From: Syntrophomonadaceae bacterium
Lineage (GTDB): Bacteria > Bacillota > Syntrophomonadia > Syntrophomonadales > DTU052
Assembly (NCBI GenBank): GCA_012728655.1
Contig: JAAYEQ010000025.1
Location: 62,001 to 126,000 of the forward strand
Length of the DNA stretch: 64,000 nt
Direction of reading: 5' to 3'
Of this stretch, positions 44,698 to 53,613 are shown in pieces. Numbering within the stretch: position 1 is the stretch's first letter; each line of letters opens with the position of its first letter. The position numbers were made by a program, and so were the translations under genes. The notes under the pieces were generated by a model. The model was not told where the DNA came from. It made no database searches and saw only the letters and a program-made list of their open reading frames with translations.

Positions 44698-45266
44698 CCA
44701 TAAATATCTTTCAGCACGTGCCGCAGCCGATTGCGCGCCCGGAAGAGATAAGTTTTGACCGTACCGACCGGTATACCGATCGAATCGGCAATCTCCTTAT
44801 AGCTCATCCCTTCCCGGTGACGCAGGGTGAGCACCAGCCGGTATTCCGGCGGCAATTCCTGCACGGCCTTTTCCAGGGCCTGCCTGGTTTCCAACCATTC
44901 CAACCGCATCTGGGGATTTCCGCTGCTGTCTGCGGCCAGCGAATCCCCCAGGGTCAGACCGTCCGCGATATCCTGGTCCAGTGACAGCAAATCCGGCGAA
45001 CGCCGACGCAGGAAATTGATCCCGGTGTTGATCACCACCCGACGGAGCCACGGCTTAAACGGCAGGTTGATCTGGTAGCTGTTAAGCCCCATCACTATTT
45101 TGACCATGGCCTCCTGAGCCAGCTCCAGGGCGTCCTCCCGCTGCCCGGTCATCCGGAAACACAGGCTGTAGATATAGCTTTCGTAACGGGAGAGCAACAC
45201 CCGGTAAGCGTAATCATCTCCCCTCCGACATGCCAGAACCAGTTGGCGGTCATCCCGGGTATTCAT
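44685..45266 (-). CDS. ECF-type RNA polymerase sigma factor
   Basis: A sigma factor of 193 residues with region 2 (YESYIYSLCFRMTGQREDAL, then LAQEAMVKIVMGL and PFKPWLRRVVINTGINFLRR) and region 4 (LPPEYRLVLTLRHREGMSYK and IPVGTVKTYLFRARNRLR). The frame opens at 45305, but the ATG at 45266 follows GGAGG and gives the proper N-terminus. It heads the operon sigma–anti-sigma–DUF2953–ytfJ and has an ECF-type promoter immediately upstream, implying autoregulation. Confidence 0.92.
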   Translation of the reverse strand: MNTRDDRQLVLACRRGDDYAYRVLLSRYESYIYSLCFRMTGQREDALELAQEAMVKIVMGLNSYQINLPFKPWLRRVVINTGINFLRRRSPDLLSLDQDIADGLTLGDSLAADSSGNPQMRLEWLETRQALEKAVQELPPEYRLVLTLRHREGMSYKEIADSIGIPVGTVKTYLFRARNRLRHVLKDIYGWED

Positions 45267-45298
45267 CAGATAATTCCTCCTGGAGGATTTCATTTCTC

Positions 45299-45326
45299 TG
45301 TACACTTTCTCATTAAATAAGTTTCA
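45299..45326 (-). promoter_or_regulatory. ECF-type autoregulatory promoter of the sigma/anti-sigma operon
   Basis: On the minus strand TGAAAC (45321–45326) is followed after exactly 16 bases by TGTACA (45299–45304). TGAAAC-N16-[CT]GTA is the pattern recognised by SigW/SigX-like ECF factors. It lies about 35 bases before the sigma start codon. Confidence 0.65.
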
Positions 45327-45360
45327 CCTTGAAAAACATTTAGTGATGACAATAACCCGC

Positions 45361-45404
45361 GAAAAAGTTTGAGGGACTATTCCGCCGCACGACGGAATAG
45401 TCCC
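45361..45404 (-). terminator. Intrinsic terminator after the lipoprotein gene
   Basis: A perfect 12-bp stem GGGACTATTCCG/CGGAATAGTCCC (45373–45384 with 45393–45404) is followed on the minus strand by TCAAACTTTTTC. Confidence 0.85.
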
Positions 45405-45462
45405 TTCCGAGCAATAAGTATTGATGTTCTAACCGGTCCGGCGTCGTTTACGCCCGGTTCAG

Positions 45463-46278
45463 TTAGAATTCGGTACCGCTCAGTTTGCCGGTAAAGCTTC
45501 CATCTTTAACGGTCAGCCACTGGGTGGCTCCGCTGATCCATGTATCCGGATCGGGCGGGTTTTTAAAGATACTGGCCGGTTCGGATTCTACCCCTTCAAA
45601 ACGAGCCGATGACCCATTGTTGCCTGCAAAGACGAGCCGATAGTTGCACCACTCATAAACCGGCTGGGCCTGCTCATACCTGGTGACATCCTCAAAATAG
45701 TACTGGGCTGCATATCCCTTACCAAGTTTACAGTATTCAAAAACAAGACCCAGCTTGTCGTTCTCGTAACCGACCAATCTCAGGGAATCTGTGGCTGCAT
45801 CGTAGGCAACATCCAGCTTCCACTTGTCTCCATCTTTTTCGCCGGTGATCTGATAGCTGCCATCCCCATTGTCAACCAGACTTACATTATCAGCCCACCC
45901 CTGCTCGAGCATTGATTTTTCCATATTCACATCAAAATTCCCGGTGATGTTTACTGATTGACCCAACAAGCTCAAGGGCAGAAGGTAGTGAAAAATCGTG
46001 TTCCCAAGTACAATGACCTGACTCCGGTGAATAGATACTACCTCATGGTCCTCACTGGCGTCCATTATATGATTTTCATATGCGTGTTTGGCATTGTTAA
46101 AGGCCTCGTAATTATCACATATGAGCGCCTGCCGGTCACCGGAAGCAGCAGGAACGCCCGCTTCGTCAGCCGATTGGGATTTCTCCGGTTGCTGGGCCGT
46201 TTCGCTGCTGCCGCAGCCCACCATAGAAACCGCCAGGAGCAAACAGATAACAACAGCCAACAGTCTCTTCAAAACCAT
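45463..46278 (-). CDS. Lipoprotein of unknown function
   Basis: The 271-residue product has a type II signal peptide (VLKRLLAVVICLLLAVSMVGC) with a lipobox ending at Cys; mature protein starts CGSSETAQQPEK. The rest is a soluble extracytoplasmic domain with repeated beta-strand patterns (VSLVDNGDGSYQITGEKDGD and WLTVKDGSFTGKLSGTEF). I do not recognise the family. The ATG at 46278 follows AGGGAGG; the frame's upstream extension is not coding. It is a single-gene unit with its own strong terminator, next to the ECF operon. Confidence 0.78.
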   Translation of the reverse strand: MVLKRLLAVVICLLLAVSMVGCGSSETAQQPEKSQSADEAGVPAASGDRQALICDNYEAFNNAKHAYENHIMDASEDHEVVSIHRSQVIVLGNTIFHYLLPLSLLGQSVNITGNFDVNMEKSMLEQGWADNVSLVDNGDGSYQITGEKDGDKWKLDVAYDAATDSLRLVGYENDKLGLVFEYCKLGKGYAAQYYFEDVTRYEQAQPVYEWCNYRLVFAGNNGSSARFEGVESEPASIFKNPPDPDTWISGATQWLTVKDGSFTGKLSGTEF

Positions 46279-46744
46279 ACAACCTCCCTTAAAACAATGA
46301 TCCGATAAAACTGAACAGTATTCGCCCGGATCGACTACGGTTATGCAACACTGGGTGCTTAATGGTGCCGGTTTCATCCGTCCCCGGTTTTCTCTGCATC
46401 CGGAGCCATCTTCGCCAACTGCGTGTCATCCAGGGGCACTCAATTTCACAGGCTTTTCGACTCAAATCCTCCTTAATTGGGTCCGGGACAATGTCCGGAC
46501 TGCCCGCTTTCGCAAGCAATACCACGAATGGGATCGTGCCGCCGCTTTTACCTGGGCTTTTGTCCTGGCTTAAAATCTTAAAGCCTCCTTTCCGCCAAAG
46601 CTCCTTCCCGGCATCCAGGACAATGCCGGGGGGGAGGGTTCTGTTAGATCAGGTCGACGCGTGTTCATTCATGTTTGATTGTATGAATCCCGGAAGAAAA
46701 AGAAATCACCCCGGGGGTGATTTTAGGCATAATTAGTGTCCATC
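46279..46744. other. 466-base gap without a supported gene
   Basis: Short frames exist on both strands but none has a ribosome-binding site or recognisable product. The stretch contains a perfect 8-bp hairpin CCCGGCAT/ATGCCGGG (46611–46634) and a smaller GTCCGG palindrome (46480–46499). It may be the remnant of a lost gene; I cannot name it. Confidence 0.5.
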
Positions 46745-47671
46745 CTAACAGATTAGCTTGAGCTTCCGTGGCAGCAGTTTAAATTCAGCGTCAAGCACCC
46801 CGGGCTGCTCGCCGTCAACCTGCAGGAATACCCTCTGTAGCGAGGTGGCCCGCACGTGCCTGCCCCGCATGAGGTAAACCTTGGGATAATTCAGGTGGGT
46901 GCCCTGATAGATCCGGTACAGATTGGCCAGGATCTCAAATTTGGTCATACCGTCAACCACGATAATATCAAAATGGCCGTCATCCAGGCCGGCTTCAGGA
47001 GCGATACGCATACCGCCGCCAAAATACTGGCCGTTGGCAACCGCCACCAGGGTGGCTTCTCCATGGTAGCGCATAACCCCGTCAATCTCTACCGTCAATT
47101 CCCGGTTGCGGTACTGGACCAGCGTGGCTATGGTTCCCCACAGAAAAGATATTCTGCCGCCAAAGATCTTGGAAGTCCGGTTAACTCGGTCAACCGTTTC
47201 CCCATCCATACCCATGCCGGCAACGTTAATAAAATAGCGGAAAGTCCGCTTGCCCTCCGCATCCCGAAACCAGGCCAGACCAATATCGATGGTTCTGATC
47301 TGATTTCGTGCCAGGGTCCGGCATACATGCCTGATATCCCTGGGGTAATTGATAGCCTTGATAAAATCCTTGCCGGTACCGCTGGGTATCAATCCCAGGC
47401 GAGCCTCGGGATTAATGGGACGGGCGTCATCCGACTCAAAGAAGCCGTTCAACACCTCGTTCAAGGTACCGTCGCCGCCCACTGCAATTACGGTCGGGTA
47501 ACCCTCCTGTATAGCCTTCCTGGTTAACTGGACGGCTTCCCCGCTTTTTGATGTGAGCTGCGCATCGAAAGTAAGCCCGGCATTCCTAAGCTCTTTGTCA
47601 ATACGCGGCCAATTGCGCCCGGTCCTGCCATTGGCGGAAACCGGATTTACTATCACCATGCTTTTCTTCAA
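46745..47671 (-). CDS. Diacylglycerol kinase family lipid kinase (DgkB/YegS-like)
   Basis: A soluble lipid kinase of 308 residues. The DAGK catalytic signature AVGGDGTLNEVLNGF and the NPVSANGRTGR entry strand are intact, and the C-terminal beta-sandwich includes VANGQYFGGGMRIAPEAGLD and DGHFDIIVVD. In Gram-positive bacteria DgkB recycles diacylglycerol from lipoteichoic acid synthesis; related proteins phosphorylate other lipids, so the substrate is not certain. It is monocistronic here. Confidence 0.9.
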   Translation of the reverse strand: MKKSMVIVNPVSANGRTGRNWPRIDKELRNAGLTFDAQLTSKSGEAVQLTRKAIQEGYPTVIAVGGDGTLNEVLNGFFESDDARPINPEARLGLIPSGTGKDFIKAINYPRDIRHVCRTLARNQIRTIDIGLAWFRDAEGKRTFRYFINVAGMGMDGETVDRVNRTSKIFGGRISFLWGTIATLVQYRNRELTVEIDGVMRYHGEATLVAVANGQYFGGGMRIAPEAGLDDGHFDIIVVDGMTKFEILANLYRIYQGTHLNYPKVYLMRGRHVRATSLQRVFLQVDGEQPGVLDAEFKLLPRKLKLIC

Positions 47672-47769
47672 CCCGTTGTCCTCCTAATAATTACGAATGG
47701 TATCACATAAACTGCCCGCCCCCGGCTCCGGAAAGAGAGCCAACCGGTATGCAGGACGGCAGAATCCGG

Positions 47770-48135
47770 CTAAGACAAATCTCGTGTCGCTATAACATTA
47801 ATCCCGGTTCCAGCCACATTCTCCAGTACAACTTCACCACGACGGATCGGGGCTTTGACCTTGATCCTGCCGATATCTCGTATACATTCAAGGATCATGG
47901 ATTTTGGTATCTCCCCCTGGGTCTTTACCGGTAACCTGGCGATTCTCGCTCCCTCGATCTCCACAGTCGTCGTCAGGGTTCGGGTGGGATTGATCATCTC
48001 CTTTTCGGCATAGGTCGGACCCAACTTGCAGTTATTGCCGGATAACTGTATAACCCGGCCATCCTCCACTGTAAGCTCAAGTACACAGCTCATGGGACAG
48101 AGGATACAGGTCAGGCTGGTATTAAGTCCGCTCAT
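47770..48135 (-). CDS. DUF1667 cysteine-rich protein
   Basis: The 121-residue protein belongs to DUF1667. Its N-terminus carries the cysteine set CILCPMSC and NCKLG, which could bind an iron-sulfur cluster or metal. Members nearly always accompany FAD-dependent dehydrogenases of the GlpA/GlpB-like set in anaerobes. The ATG at 48135 follows GGGAGGAAC and overlaps the upstream oxidoreductase by 14 bases, so they are translationally coupled. Confidence 0.87.
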   Translation of the reverse strand: MSGLNTSLTCILCPMSCVLELTVEDGRVIQLSGNNCKLGPTYAEKEMINPTRTLTTTVEIEGARIARLPVKTQGEIPKSMILECIRDIGRIKVKAPIRRGEVVLENVAGTGINVIATRDLS

Positions 48136-49420
48136 CGCGTGTTCCTCCCTCGTCCGCAAGCTCAACCAAAAGTGCCCCTCCTGTTGCCGCCTCTTTCAGC
48201 TTCTCAGGTGAAATGATGAGCCTTATCATCTCCGGAGGTTTGACCGCCCGCTCCCGGCGGCGGGCTATTATCCTATCCCCGCACTTAACCGTGATCCTTA
48301 CGTTCGTTCCGGCCTCTTCCGCCCGCAGATAGAGGCTGAAGGGTTCAACCGCCCTTGCGGGTGTCACCTGCTGCGGTACCACCAATCTTATTCCCGGTCC
48401 GGCCATCACCCTGACCGGGTTTCGCTCCGGCAGCTCCCCCTTTATAAATCGCGCCGCACCTTGACCTGCAATCTCCCCCGTATAGGTAACATAATCCACC
48501 AGGTCATACACATTGACCACATTGCCGCAGGCAAAGATCCCGGGAATGCTGGTTTCCATCCATTCATCAACCAGCGGGCCCCCGGTGACCGGGTCCATCA
48601 TGATCCCGATCTTTTCCGACAGTTCGTTTTCAGGAATCAACCCTACTGATAATACCACGGTATCGCAGGAAACAAAACGCTGACTCCCGGGAATCGGCTT
48701 GCGCCTCGCATCAACCCGGCTGACCGTCACCCCTTCAACCCGTTTCTTCCCATGGATCATGGTGATGGTATGCTCCAGGTACAGGGGTATATCGTAATCA
48801 TGAAGGCACTGAACAACATTGCGGGTAAGGCCGCTGGGTCGGGGCAGGATCTCATAAACCCCTTCGACCTCAACCCCTTCCAATTTCAAACGGCGAGCCA
48901 TTATCAAGCCGATGTCCCCGCTGCCCAGGATGACCGCCCGTTTCCCCGGCAAATATCCTTCTATATTAACCAGCCGCTGCACCGCTCCGGCAGTAAAAAC
49001 CCCGGCCGGGCGGGTTCCGGGGATCAGGAGCTGAAAGCGGGTTCTTTCCCGGCAGCCCATGGCCAAAACCACGGCTCGGGATTTGATTCTCAACACGCCC
49101 TGAGCCGGGTTAACCGCCAGGATGGTCCGGTCTTCATCTATCTCCAGGACCATAGTATTTAAAAGGCACTCCACCCCGCTGTCGGCAACCAGGGACTTGT
49201 AATGGTCAGCGTATTCGGGACCGGTAAGTCTCTCCTTCATCACAAAGGTTCCAAACCCGTCATGGATACACTGCGGCAGTATGCCGCCCAAATCAAAGTC
49301 CCGTTCCAGTATCAACACCCGTTCAGCCCCGGCTCTCTTTGCCGCTACGGCAGCCGCCATCCCTCCAGGCCCCCCGCCGATCACCGCAACGTCTGCAGCT
49401 TTAATTTCGCTATCCCCCAT
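48122..49420 (-). CDS. FAD/NAD(P)-dependent oxidoreductase (GlpA-cluster type)
   Basis: A pyridine-nucleotide-disulfide-type flavoprotein of 432 residues. FAD binding is shown by AVIGGGPGGMAAAVAAKRAG (12–31) and the later TSIPGIFACGNVVNVYDLVD; NAD(P) binding by AVILGSGDIGLIMARRL. It is the small-flavoprotein member of the three-gene set GlpA-like dehydrogenase + this protein + DUF1667, linked to anaerobic glycerol-3-phosphate or other alpha-hydroxyacid oxidation. The large GlpA-like partner is not in the window, so the set seems incomplete. No redox-active CxxC is evident. Confidence 0.85.
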   Translation of the reverse strand: MGDSEIKAADVAVIGGGPGGMAAAVAAKRAGAERVLILERDFDLGGILPQCIHDGFGTFVMKERLTGPEYADHYKSLVADSGVECLLNTMVLEIDEDRTILAVNPAQGVLRIKSRAVVLAMGCRERTRFQLLIPGTRPAGVFTAGAVQRLVNIEGYLPGKRAVILGSGDIGLIMARRLKLEGVEVEGVYEILPRPSGLTRNVVQCLHDYDIPLYLEHTITMIHGKKRVEGVTVSRVDARRKPIPGSQRFVSCDTVVLSVGLIPENELSEKIGIMMDPVTGGPLVDEWMETSIPGIFACGNVVNVYDLVDYVTYTGEIAGQGAARFIKGELPERNPVRVMAGPGIRLVVPQQVTPARAVEPFSLYLRAEEAGTNVRITVKCGDRIIARRRERAVKPPEMIRLIISPEKLKEAATGGALLVELADEGGTRDERT

Positions 49421-49639
49421 CAGGCTTCGTCACCTGCCACTCTCCGGCGACGGCATTTTCGCTCGCGGCATTCTTTTATGCCTGGCGCCTCATTTTAATA
49501 TTCCTGTATCCGCTGAGAGTTTATGGAATTACTTCTTGATTCAACATTCAACAGACCGAAACCAACTTCCTCTTTTCTCCTCTTGAATATTACCGGGTGA
49601 CAATTTCACAGAACTATAATACCACTTGCGCCAGCTAGG

Positions 49640-49669
49640 TTGACTTTTTGGTCAAAGGTGTCATATAAT
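49640..49669 (+). promoter_or_regulatory. Promoter of the leuS leader
   Basis: TTGACT (49640–49645) and TATAAT (49664–49669) are spaced by 18 bases, about 20 bases before T-box stem I. I find no comparable promoter between here and the tRNA: a TATAAT lies at 49851–49856, but without a -35 element. Confidence 0.75.
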
Positions 49670-49675
49670 GTGCAA

Positions 49676-50017
49676 TGTCAATTGTAGATTGTGGCGAGGA
49701 ACCGGAGCAGTAAACCTGGTGATCCTTAAAGAGAGCCGCCGGTTGGTGCGAGGCGGCAGGTAGCGGGTTGAATCTCGCCGGGGAGCCGTGCCGGTGAAGG
49801 AAATGGGTTTTGTTCTGGAGGATTTCGTATAGCCGGCACCGTTGATCACGTTATAATCTTAAGGGGGCAAAACATGGGGCTGTGGCGCAGAGGGAGCGCG
49901 CTTCCTTGGCATGGAAGAGGCCGCGGGTTCGATTCCCGCCAGCTCCACCAGATATTTGCCAAGTAAGGTGGTACCGCGGGAGACCTCTCTCGTCCTTAGG
50001 GATGGAGAGGTTTTTTG
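49676..50017 (+). promoter_or_regulatory. Leucine T-box riboswitch interrupted by a tRNA gene
   Basis: Stem I includes the AG-bulge/apical region AGAGAGCCGCCGGTTGGTGC and the specifier context GAAT-CTC, giving a CTC leucine codon at 49774–49776. The conserved T-box sequence AAGGTGGTACCGCGG is at 49965–49979. The terminator hairpin CCTCTC…GAGAGG (49984–50010) ends in six Ts. Between the stem I–III part and the antiterminator lies a complete tRNA-Ala (49876–49950). The flanks GGCAAA (49866–49871) and TTTGCC (49955–49960) can pair and would put the tRNA on its own stem. Confidence 0.88.
49876..49950 (+). tRNA. tRNA-Ala(GGC)
   Basis: Seventy-five bases fold as a full cloverleaf: acceptor GGGGCTG/CAGCTCC with the G3·U70 pair that marks alanine tRNAs, D stem GCGC/GCGC with a short seven-base loop, anticodon stem CTTCC/GGAAG with loop TTGGCAT (anticodon GGC), T stem GCGGG/CCCGC with TTCGATT, and an encoded CCA end. 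It lies inside the leuS T-box leader, so it is probably excised from that transcript by RNase P and 3' processing. Confidence 0.95.
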
Positions 50018-50148
50018 TTAGCAGCACCTGCTTTGTTATGTCTCACACCAGTATAGCAACCAATTGAAACAGGTTTGCTACCATTCATATATCTCAGATC
50101 TCAATCCATGGAAGGTAACAATACAAACTTTAAACAAGGAGGATGGCT

Positions 50149-52623
50149 GTGGAGAGCCGATACGATTTCAGGAGAATTGAAGCCAAGTGGCAGCGTTATT
50201 GGGAAGAGAATGGCTTCTATATCGTGGAGGAAGACCCGTATAAACCGAAGTATTACAACCTGGAGATGTTTCCCTATCCTTCCGGAGCCCTGCATATGGG
50301 GCATGTCAGGAATTACGCGATTGGGGATGTCGTAGCCCGTTTCAAAAGCATGCAGGGGTTCAATGTTTTACATCCCATGGGATGGGACGCATTCGGTTTG
50401 CCGGCAGAAAATGCAGCGATCAAGCATGGAATCCCTCCTGCCAAATGGACCTATGCCAATATAGACAACATGAGGCAACAGCTCAAATCACTGGGTATAA
50501 GCTATGATTGGAACCGGGAGGTTACCACCTGCAGCCCCGATTACTATAAATTTACGCAGTGGCTTTTCCTGCAGCTTTATCACATGGGTCTGGCCTACAA
50601 GAGAGAAGCAGCCGTAAACTGGTGCCCGTCCTGCGCTACCGTTTTGGCAAATGAGCAGGTGGTGGACGGTGCCTGCGAGCGCTGTGAGACCGCAGTGGAA
50701 AAAAAGAATCTGGAACAGTGGTTTTTCAAGATCACCGATTACGCGGAGCGTCTCCTGAATGACCTGGACCGCCTTACCGGCTGGCCGGATAAGGTTAAGA
50801 CCATGCAGCGCAACTGGATTGGACGCAGTGAGGGCTGCGAGTTCAGTTTTACGGTAAAAGGTTCGGGCGAAAAGATCCCGGTGTTTACTACCCGTCCGGA
50901 TACGGTCTTCGGAGTAACTTACATGGTCCTGGCGCCCGAACACCCGCTGGTTAATACCCTGGTAGCAGGTACCGAATACGAAGCTAAGGTTCGTGAATTC
51001 GTGGAAAAGATGAAAAACCTGAGTGAGCAGGCCCGGACCTCAGCCGAGGCCGAAAAACTCGGAGTCTTTACCGGCAGGTACGCCATAAATCCGGTCAACG
51101 GCGAAGAAGTCCCTATATGGTTGGCCAACTACGTACTTATGGATTACGGTACCGGCGCGATCATGGCGGTTCCCGCCCATGATCAGCGGGACTTTGAGTT
51201 CGCCAAGAAGTACAACCTCGAAATCCGCGTAGTTATCCAAAACCCTGAAAATGAACTGCCGCTCGACGGGTCGTTGACTGAAGCCTATGTCGGGGACGGC
51301 GTAATGGTCAATTCCGGAAAATTCAACGGGCTTTCCGCCAAAGAGGGTCAAAGCGCCGTCATCAAGTTTATGGAAGCCAACAAGATAGGCCGGGGAGCGG
51401 TGAACTACCGGCTACGGGACTGGCTCATTTCCCGGCAGCGTTACTGGGGTGCGCCCATTCCCATTGTCTACTGCGACGAGTGCGGCATAGTTCCGGTTCC
51501 TTTCGAAGACCTTCCGGTTATCCTGCCGGAGGATGTCGAGTTCCGGCCTACCGGGGAGTCTCCGCTCAAATATGTGGATGAATTCGTCAAGACCGAATGT
51601 CCCAGTTGCGGCAAACCGGCCCGGCGGGAGACGGATACCATGGATACCTTCGTGTGTTCCTCCTGGTATTTCATGCGTTTCGCCAGCCCTCACGCAGCCA
51701 ACCGCCCGTTTCTCAAGCCGGCGGTAGACTACTGGATGCCGGTCGATCAGTACATTGGAGGAGTAGAACACGCCATTCTCCACCTGATGTATGCCCGTTT
51801 CTTTACCAAGGTGCTCTATGATGCCGGTATGCTATCCTGCGAGGAGCCGTTTACCAACCTTCTGACTCAGGGCATGGTTCTGAAAGACGGCGCCAAGATG
51901 TCCAAATCAAAAGGGAATGTGGTAAGCCCCGAGGATACGATTGAGAAGTACGGTGCTGATACCACCCGGCTTTTCATCCTGTTCGCTTCACCGCCGGAAC
52001 GTGACCTGGAATGGAGTGAACAGGGGGTTGAAGGCTGCCACCGCTTCCTCAACCGGGTATGGAGGCTGGTGGTTGATCTGGCTAAATGGCAGAAAGAGAC
52101 CAGTAATGCCGTCTCGGTATTGAGCACAAGCGATCGGGACCTGCGCTATAAGGTCCATTACACCATCCACAAGGTAACCGAAGATATTGAGAAGCGCTTC
52201 AATTTCAACACCGCTATCAGCGCTATTATGGAACTGGTCAATGCCATGTATCAGTACCGGGACAGCATGGGTAATAAAATGAATCCCCAGGTGGTAAAGG
52301 AAGCTCTGGACTCGCTGATCCTGCTTCTGGCACCGTTCGCCCCCCATATCGCCGAGGAATTGTGGGAAGGTACCGGACACCAGGGCAGCGTTCACCGGCA
52401 GCCGTGGCCGACCTGGGACGAGGCCGCCCTCGAGCGGAGTGAGATGGAAATAGTCATTCAGGTTAACGGCAAGGTAAGGGATCGTATCAGGGTCCCGGTG
52501 GACATCACCAAAGAGGACCTGGAAGAACTTGCTCTGACCCAAGTCAAGAAGAGCATCGGCAAGAAACATGTGGTCAGAGTGATTACCGTGCCCAGAAAAC
52601 TGGTTAATATCGTGGTCAAATGA
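50149..52623 (+). CDS. leuS: Leucyl-tRNA synthetase
   Basis: LeuRS (about 824 residues) charges tRNA-Leu. The class I motifs are SGALHMGH (HIGH) near the N-terminus and KMSKS in [13 protein letters not shown]. The CP1 editing domain, the zinc cysteines around [10 protein letters not shown] and CERC, and the C-terminal anticodon-binding and LeuRS-C domains are present. AAGGAGG touches the ATG at 50143, so I prefer the GTG at 50149, six bases downstream. It is controlled by the leucine T-box upstream. It is plus-strand, divergent from the oxidoreductase. Confidence 0.97.
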   Translation: MESRYDFRRIEAKWQRYWEENGFYIVEEDPYKPKYYNLEMFPYPSGALHMGHVRNYAIGDVVARFKSMQGFNVLHPMGWDAFGLPAENAAIKHGIPPAKWTYANIDNMRQQLKSLGISYDWNREVTTCSPDYYKFTQWLFLQLYHMGLAYKREAAVNWCPSCATVLANEQVVDGACERCETAVEKKNLEQWFFKITDYAERLLNDLDRLTGWPDKVKTMQRNWIGRSEGCEFSFTVKGSGEKIPVFTTRPDTVFGVTYMVLAPEHPLVNTLVAGTEYEAKVREFVEKMKNLSEQARTSAEAEKLGVFTGRYAINPVNGEEVPIWLANYVLMDYGTGAIMAVPAHDQRDFEFAKKYNLEIRVVIQNPENELPLDGSLTEAYVGDGVMVNSGKFNGLSAKEGQSAVIKFMEANKIGRGAVNYRLRDWLISRQRYWGAPIPIVYCDECGIVPVPFEDLPVILPEDVEFRPTGESPLKYVDEFVKTECPSCGKPARRETDTMDTFVCSSWYFMRFASPHAANRPFLKPAVDYWMPVDQYIGGVEHAILHLMYARFFTKVLYDAGMLSCEEPFTNLLTQGMVLKDGAKMSKSKGNVVSPEDTIEKYGADTTRLFILFASPPERDLEWSEQGVEGCHRFLNRVWRLVVDLAKWQKETSNAVSVLSTSDRDLRYKVHYTIHKVTEDIEKRFNFNTAISAIMELVNAMYQYRDSMGNKMNPQVVKEALDSLILLLAPFAPHIAEELWEGTGHQGSVHRQPWPTWDEAALERSEMEIVIQVNGKVRDRIRVPVDITKEDLEELALTQVKKSIGKKHVVRVITVPRKLVNIVVK

Positions 52624-53141
52624 GACCGGAGTTCTGTTTTTTTGAAACCGATTGGGGATTCGTCGGCCTGGTGGGAAACAACCACCGGGTCAGCTCCCTG
52701 ATACTGCCGCTTCCCGAACCGACCCTGGTTATTCAGAGCATAAACCGGGCATGGGGAGGGAAACAGATAGAGAACCCCCGGCTCCTGCCCCGCCTGCAGG
52801 AACAGGTAAAGGCCTATTTTGCCGGCCGCCGTATAGAGCAGTGGGACTGTGAGCCTGATCTCGCCGGTTGCTCCGACTTTACCCGCCGGGTACTGCTGGC
52901 TGCGGCTCTTATTCCCTACGGAACCGTGCAGACGTATGGTATGTTGGCTCGGGAAGTGGGTTGCAATCGAGGAGCGAGGGCGGTAGGCCAAGCATTAAAG
53001 AAAAATCCACTGCCGCTAATAATCCCCTGCCACCGGGTAGTGGCTGCCGGCGGGCTTGGCGGCTTTACGGCTCCGGGGTCACTGCAGACCAAAAAGGCCC
53101 TCCTTCAGTTGGAGGGCTCCCTTAACCGGCTGCAACAGTGA
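52620..53141 (+). CDS. Methylated-DNA–protein-cysteine methyltransferase
   Basis: O6-alkylguanine-DNA alkyltransferase (173 residues) that removes alkyl groups from guanine in a suicide reaction. The acceptor cysteine is Cys137 in IPCHRVV; the preceding [16 protein letters not shown] is the helix-turn-helix and asparagine hinge region. The ATG overlaps the leuS stop (ATGA), so it is translated from the leuS message. Coupling of a DNA-repair gene to leuS is unusual. Confidence 0.93.
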   Translation: MRPEFCFFETDWGFVGLVGNNHRVSSLILPLPEPTLVIQSINRAWGGKQIENPRLLPRLQEQVKAYFAGRRIEQWDCEPDLAGCSDFTRRVLLAAALIPYGTVQTYGMLAREVGCNRGARAVGQALKKNPLPLIIPCHRVVAAGGLGGFTAPGSLQTKKALLQLEGSLNRLQQ

Positions 53142-53207
53142 CAAACAACAACGGCCCCCCGCAAAAAGGAAGGCCATACCTGATTTCATTACCCATCGAT
53201 TACCCCA

Positions 53208-53570
53208 TCAAACCTGACTGCTCCCTACTTTGAGCAACGGAGCATCGCTCCACAGGCGTTCCAACTGGTAAAACTCTCTCTCTTCCTGGCGGAAGATATG
53301 AACCATTACCCCCGAATAATCCAGGATAATCCAGCGTCCTTCATTAAACCCTTCTCTTCGGACCGGTTTTTCTCCCTGTTCCAGCAATTGGTCCTCAATT
53401 TTTTCGGCAATGCTTTTCACCTGTATGGTGCTGCGACCGCTGGCGATTACAAAATAATCGGCCAGAATTGTCAACCCGCGCAGATCCAGGACCACAATAT
53501 CGGTTGCGTTTGCTTCCTTGGCAGATTCCACGATTTTTGAGGTTAGATCTGTGCTGATAGCTGTCGACAT
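53208..53570 (-). CDS. rsfS: Ribosome silencing factor RsfS
   Basis: RsfS (120 residues) binds ribosomal protein uL14 and blocks subunit joining in starvation. The family core ATDIVVLDLRGLTILADYFV and GFNEGRWIILDYSGVMVHIF are intact. It is downstream of yqeK, as is usual in Firmicutes, where the order is obgE–proB–proA–nadD–yqeK–rsfS. Confidence 0.95.
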   Translation of the reverse strand: MSTAISTDLTSKIVESAKEANATDIVVLDLRGLTILADYFVIASGRSTIQVKSIAEKIEDQLLEQGEKPVRREGFNEGRWIILDYSGVMVHIFRQEEREFYQLERLWSDAPLLKVGSSQV

Positions 53571-53613
53571 GTCTGTCCCCCTTTATTGATCCACGAACAT
53601 TCTACCACAGAGT

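Noticed and set aside
46362-46736. 124-codon plus-strand frame in the 46.3–46.7 kb gap
   Set aside because: No ribosome-binding site, no family resemblance and proline/serine-rich shadow-like composition.
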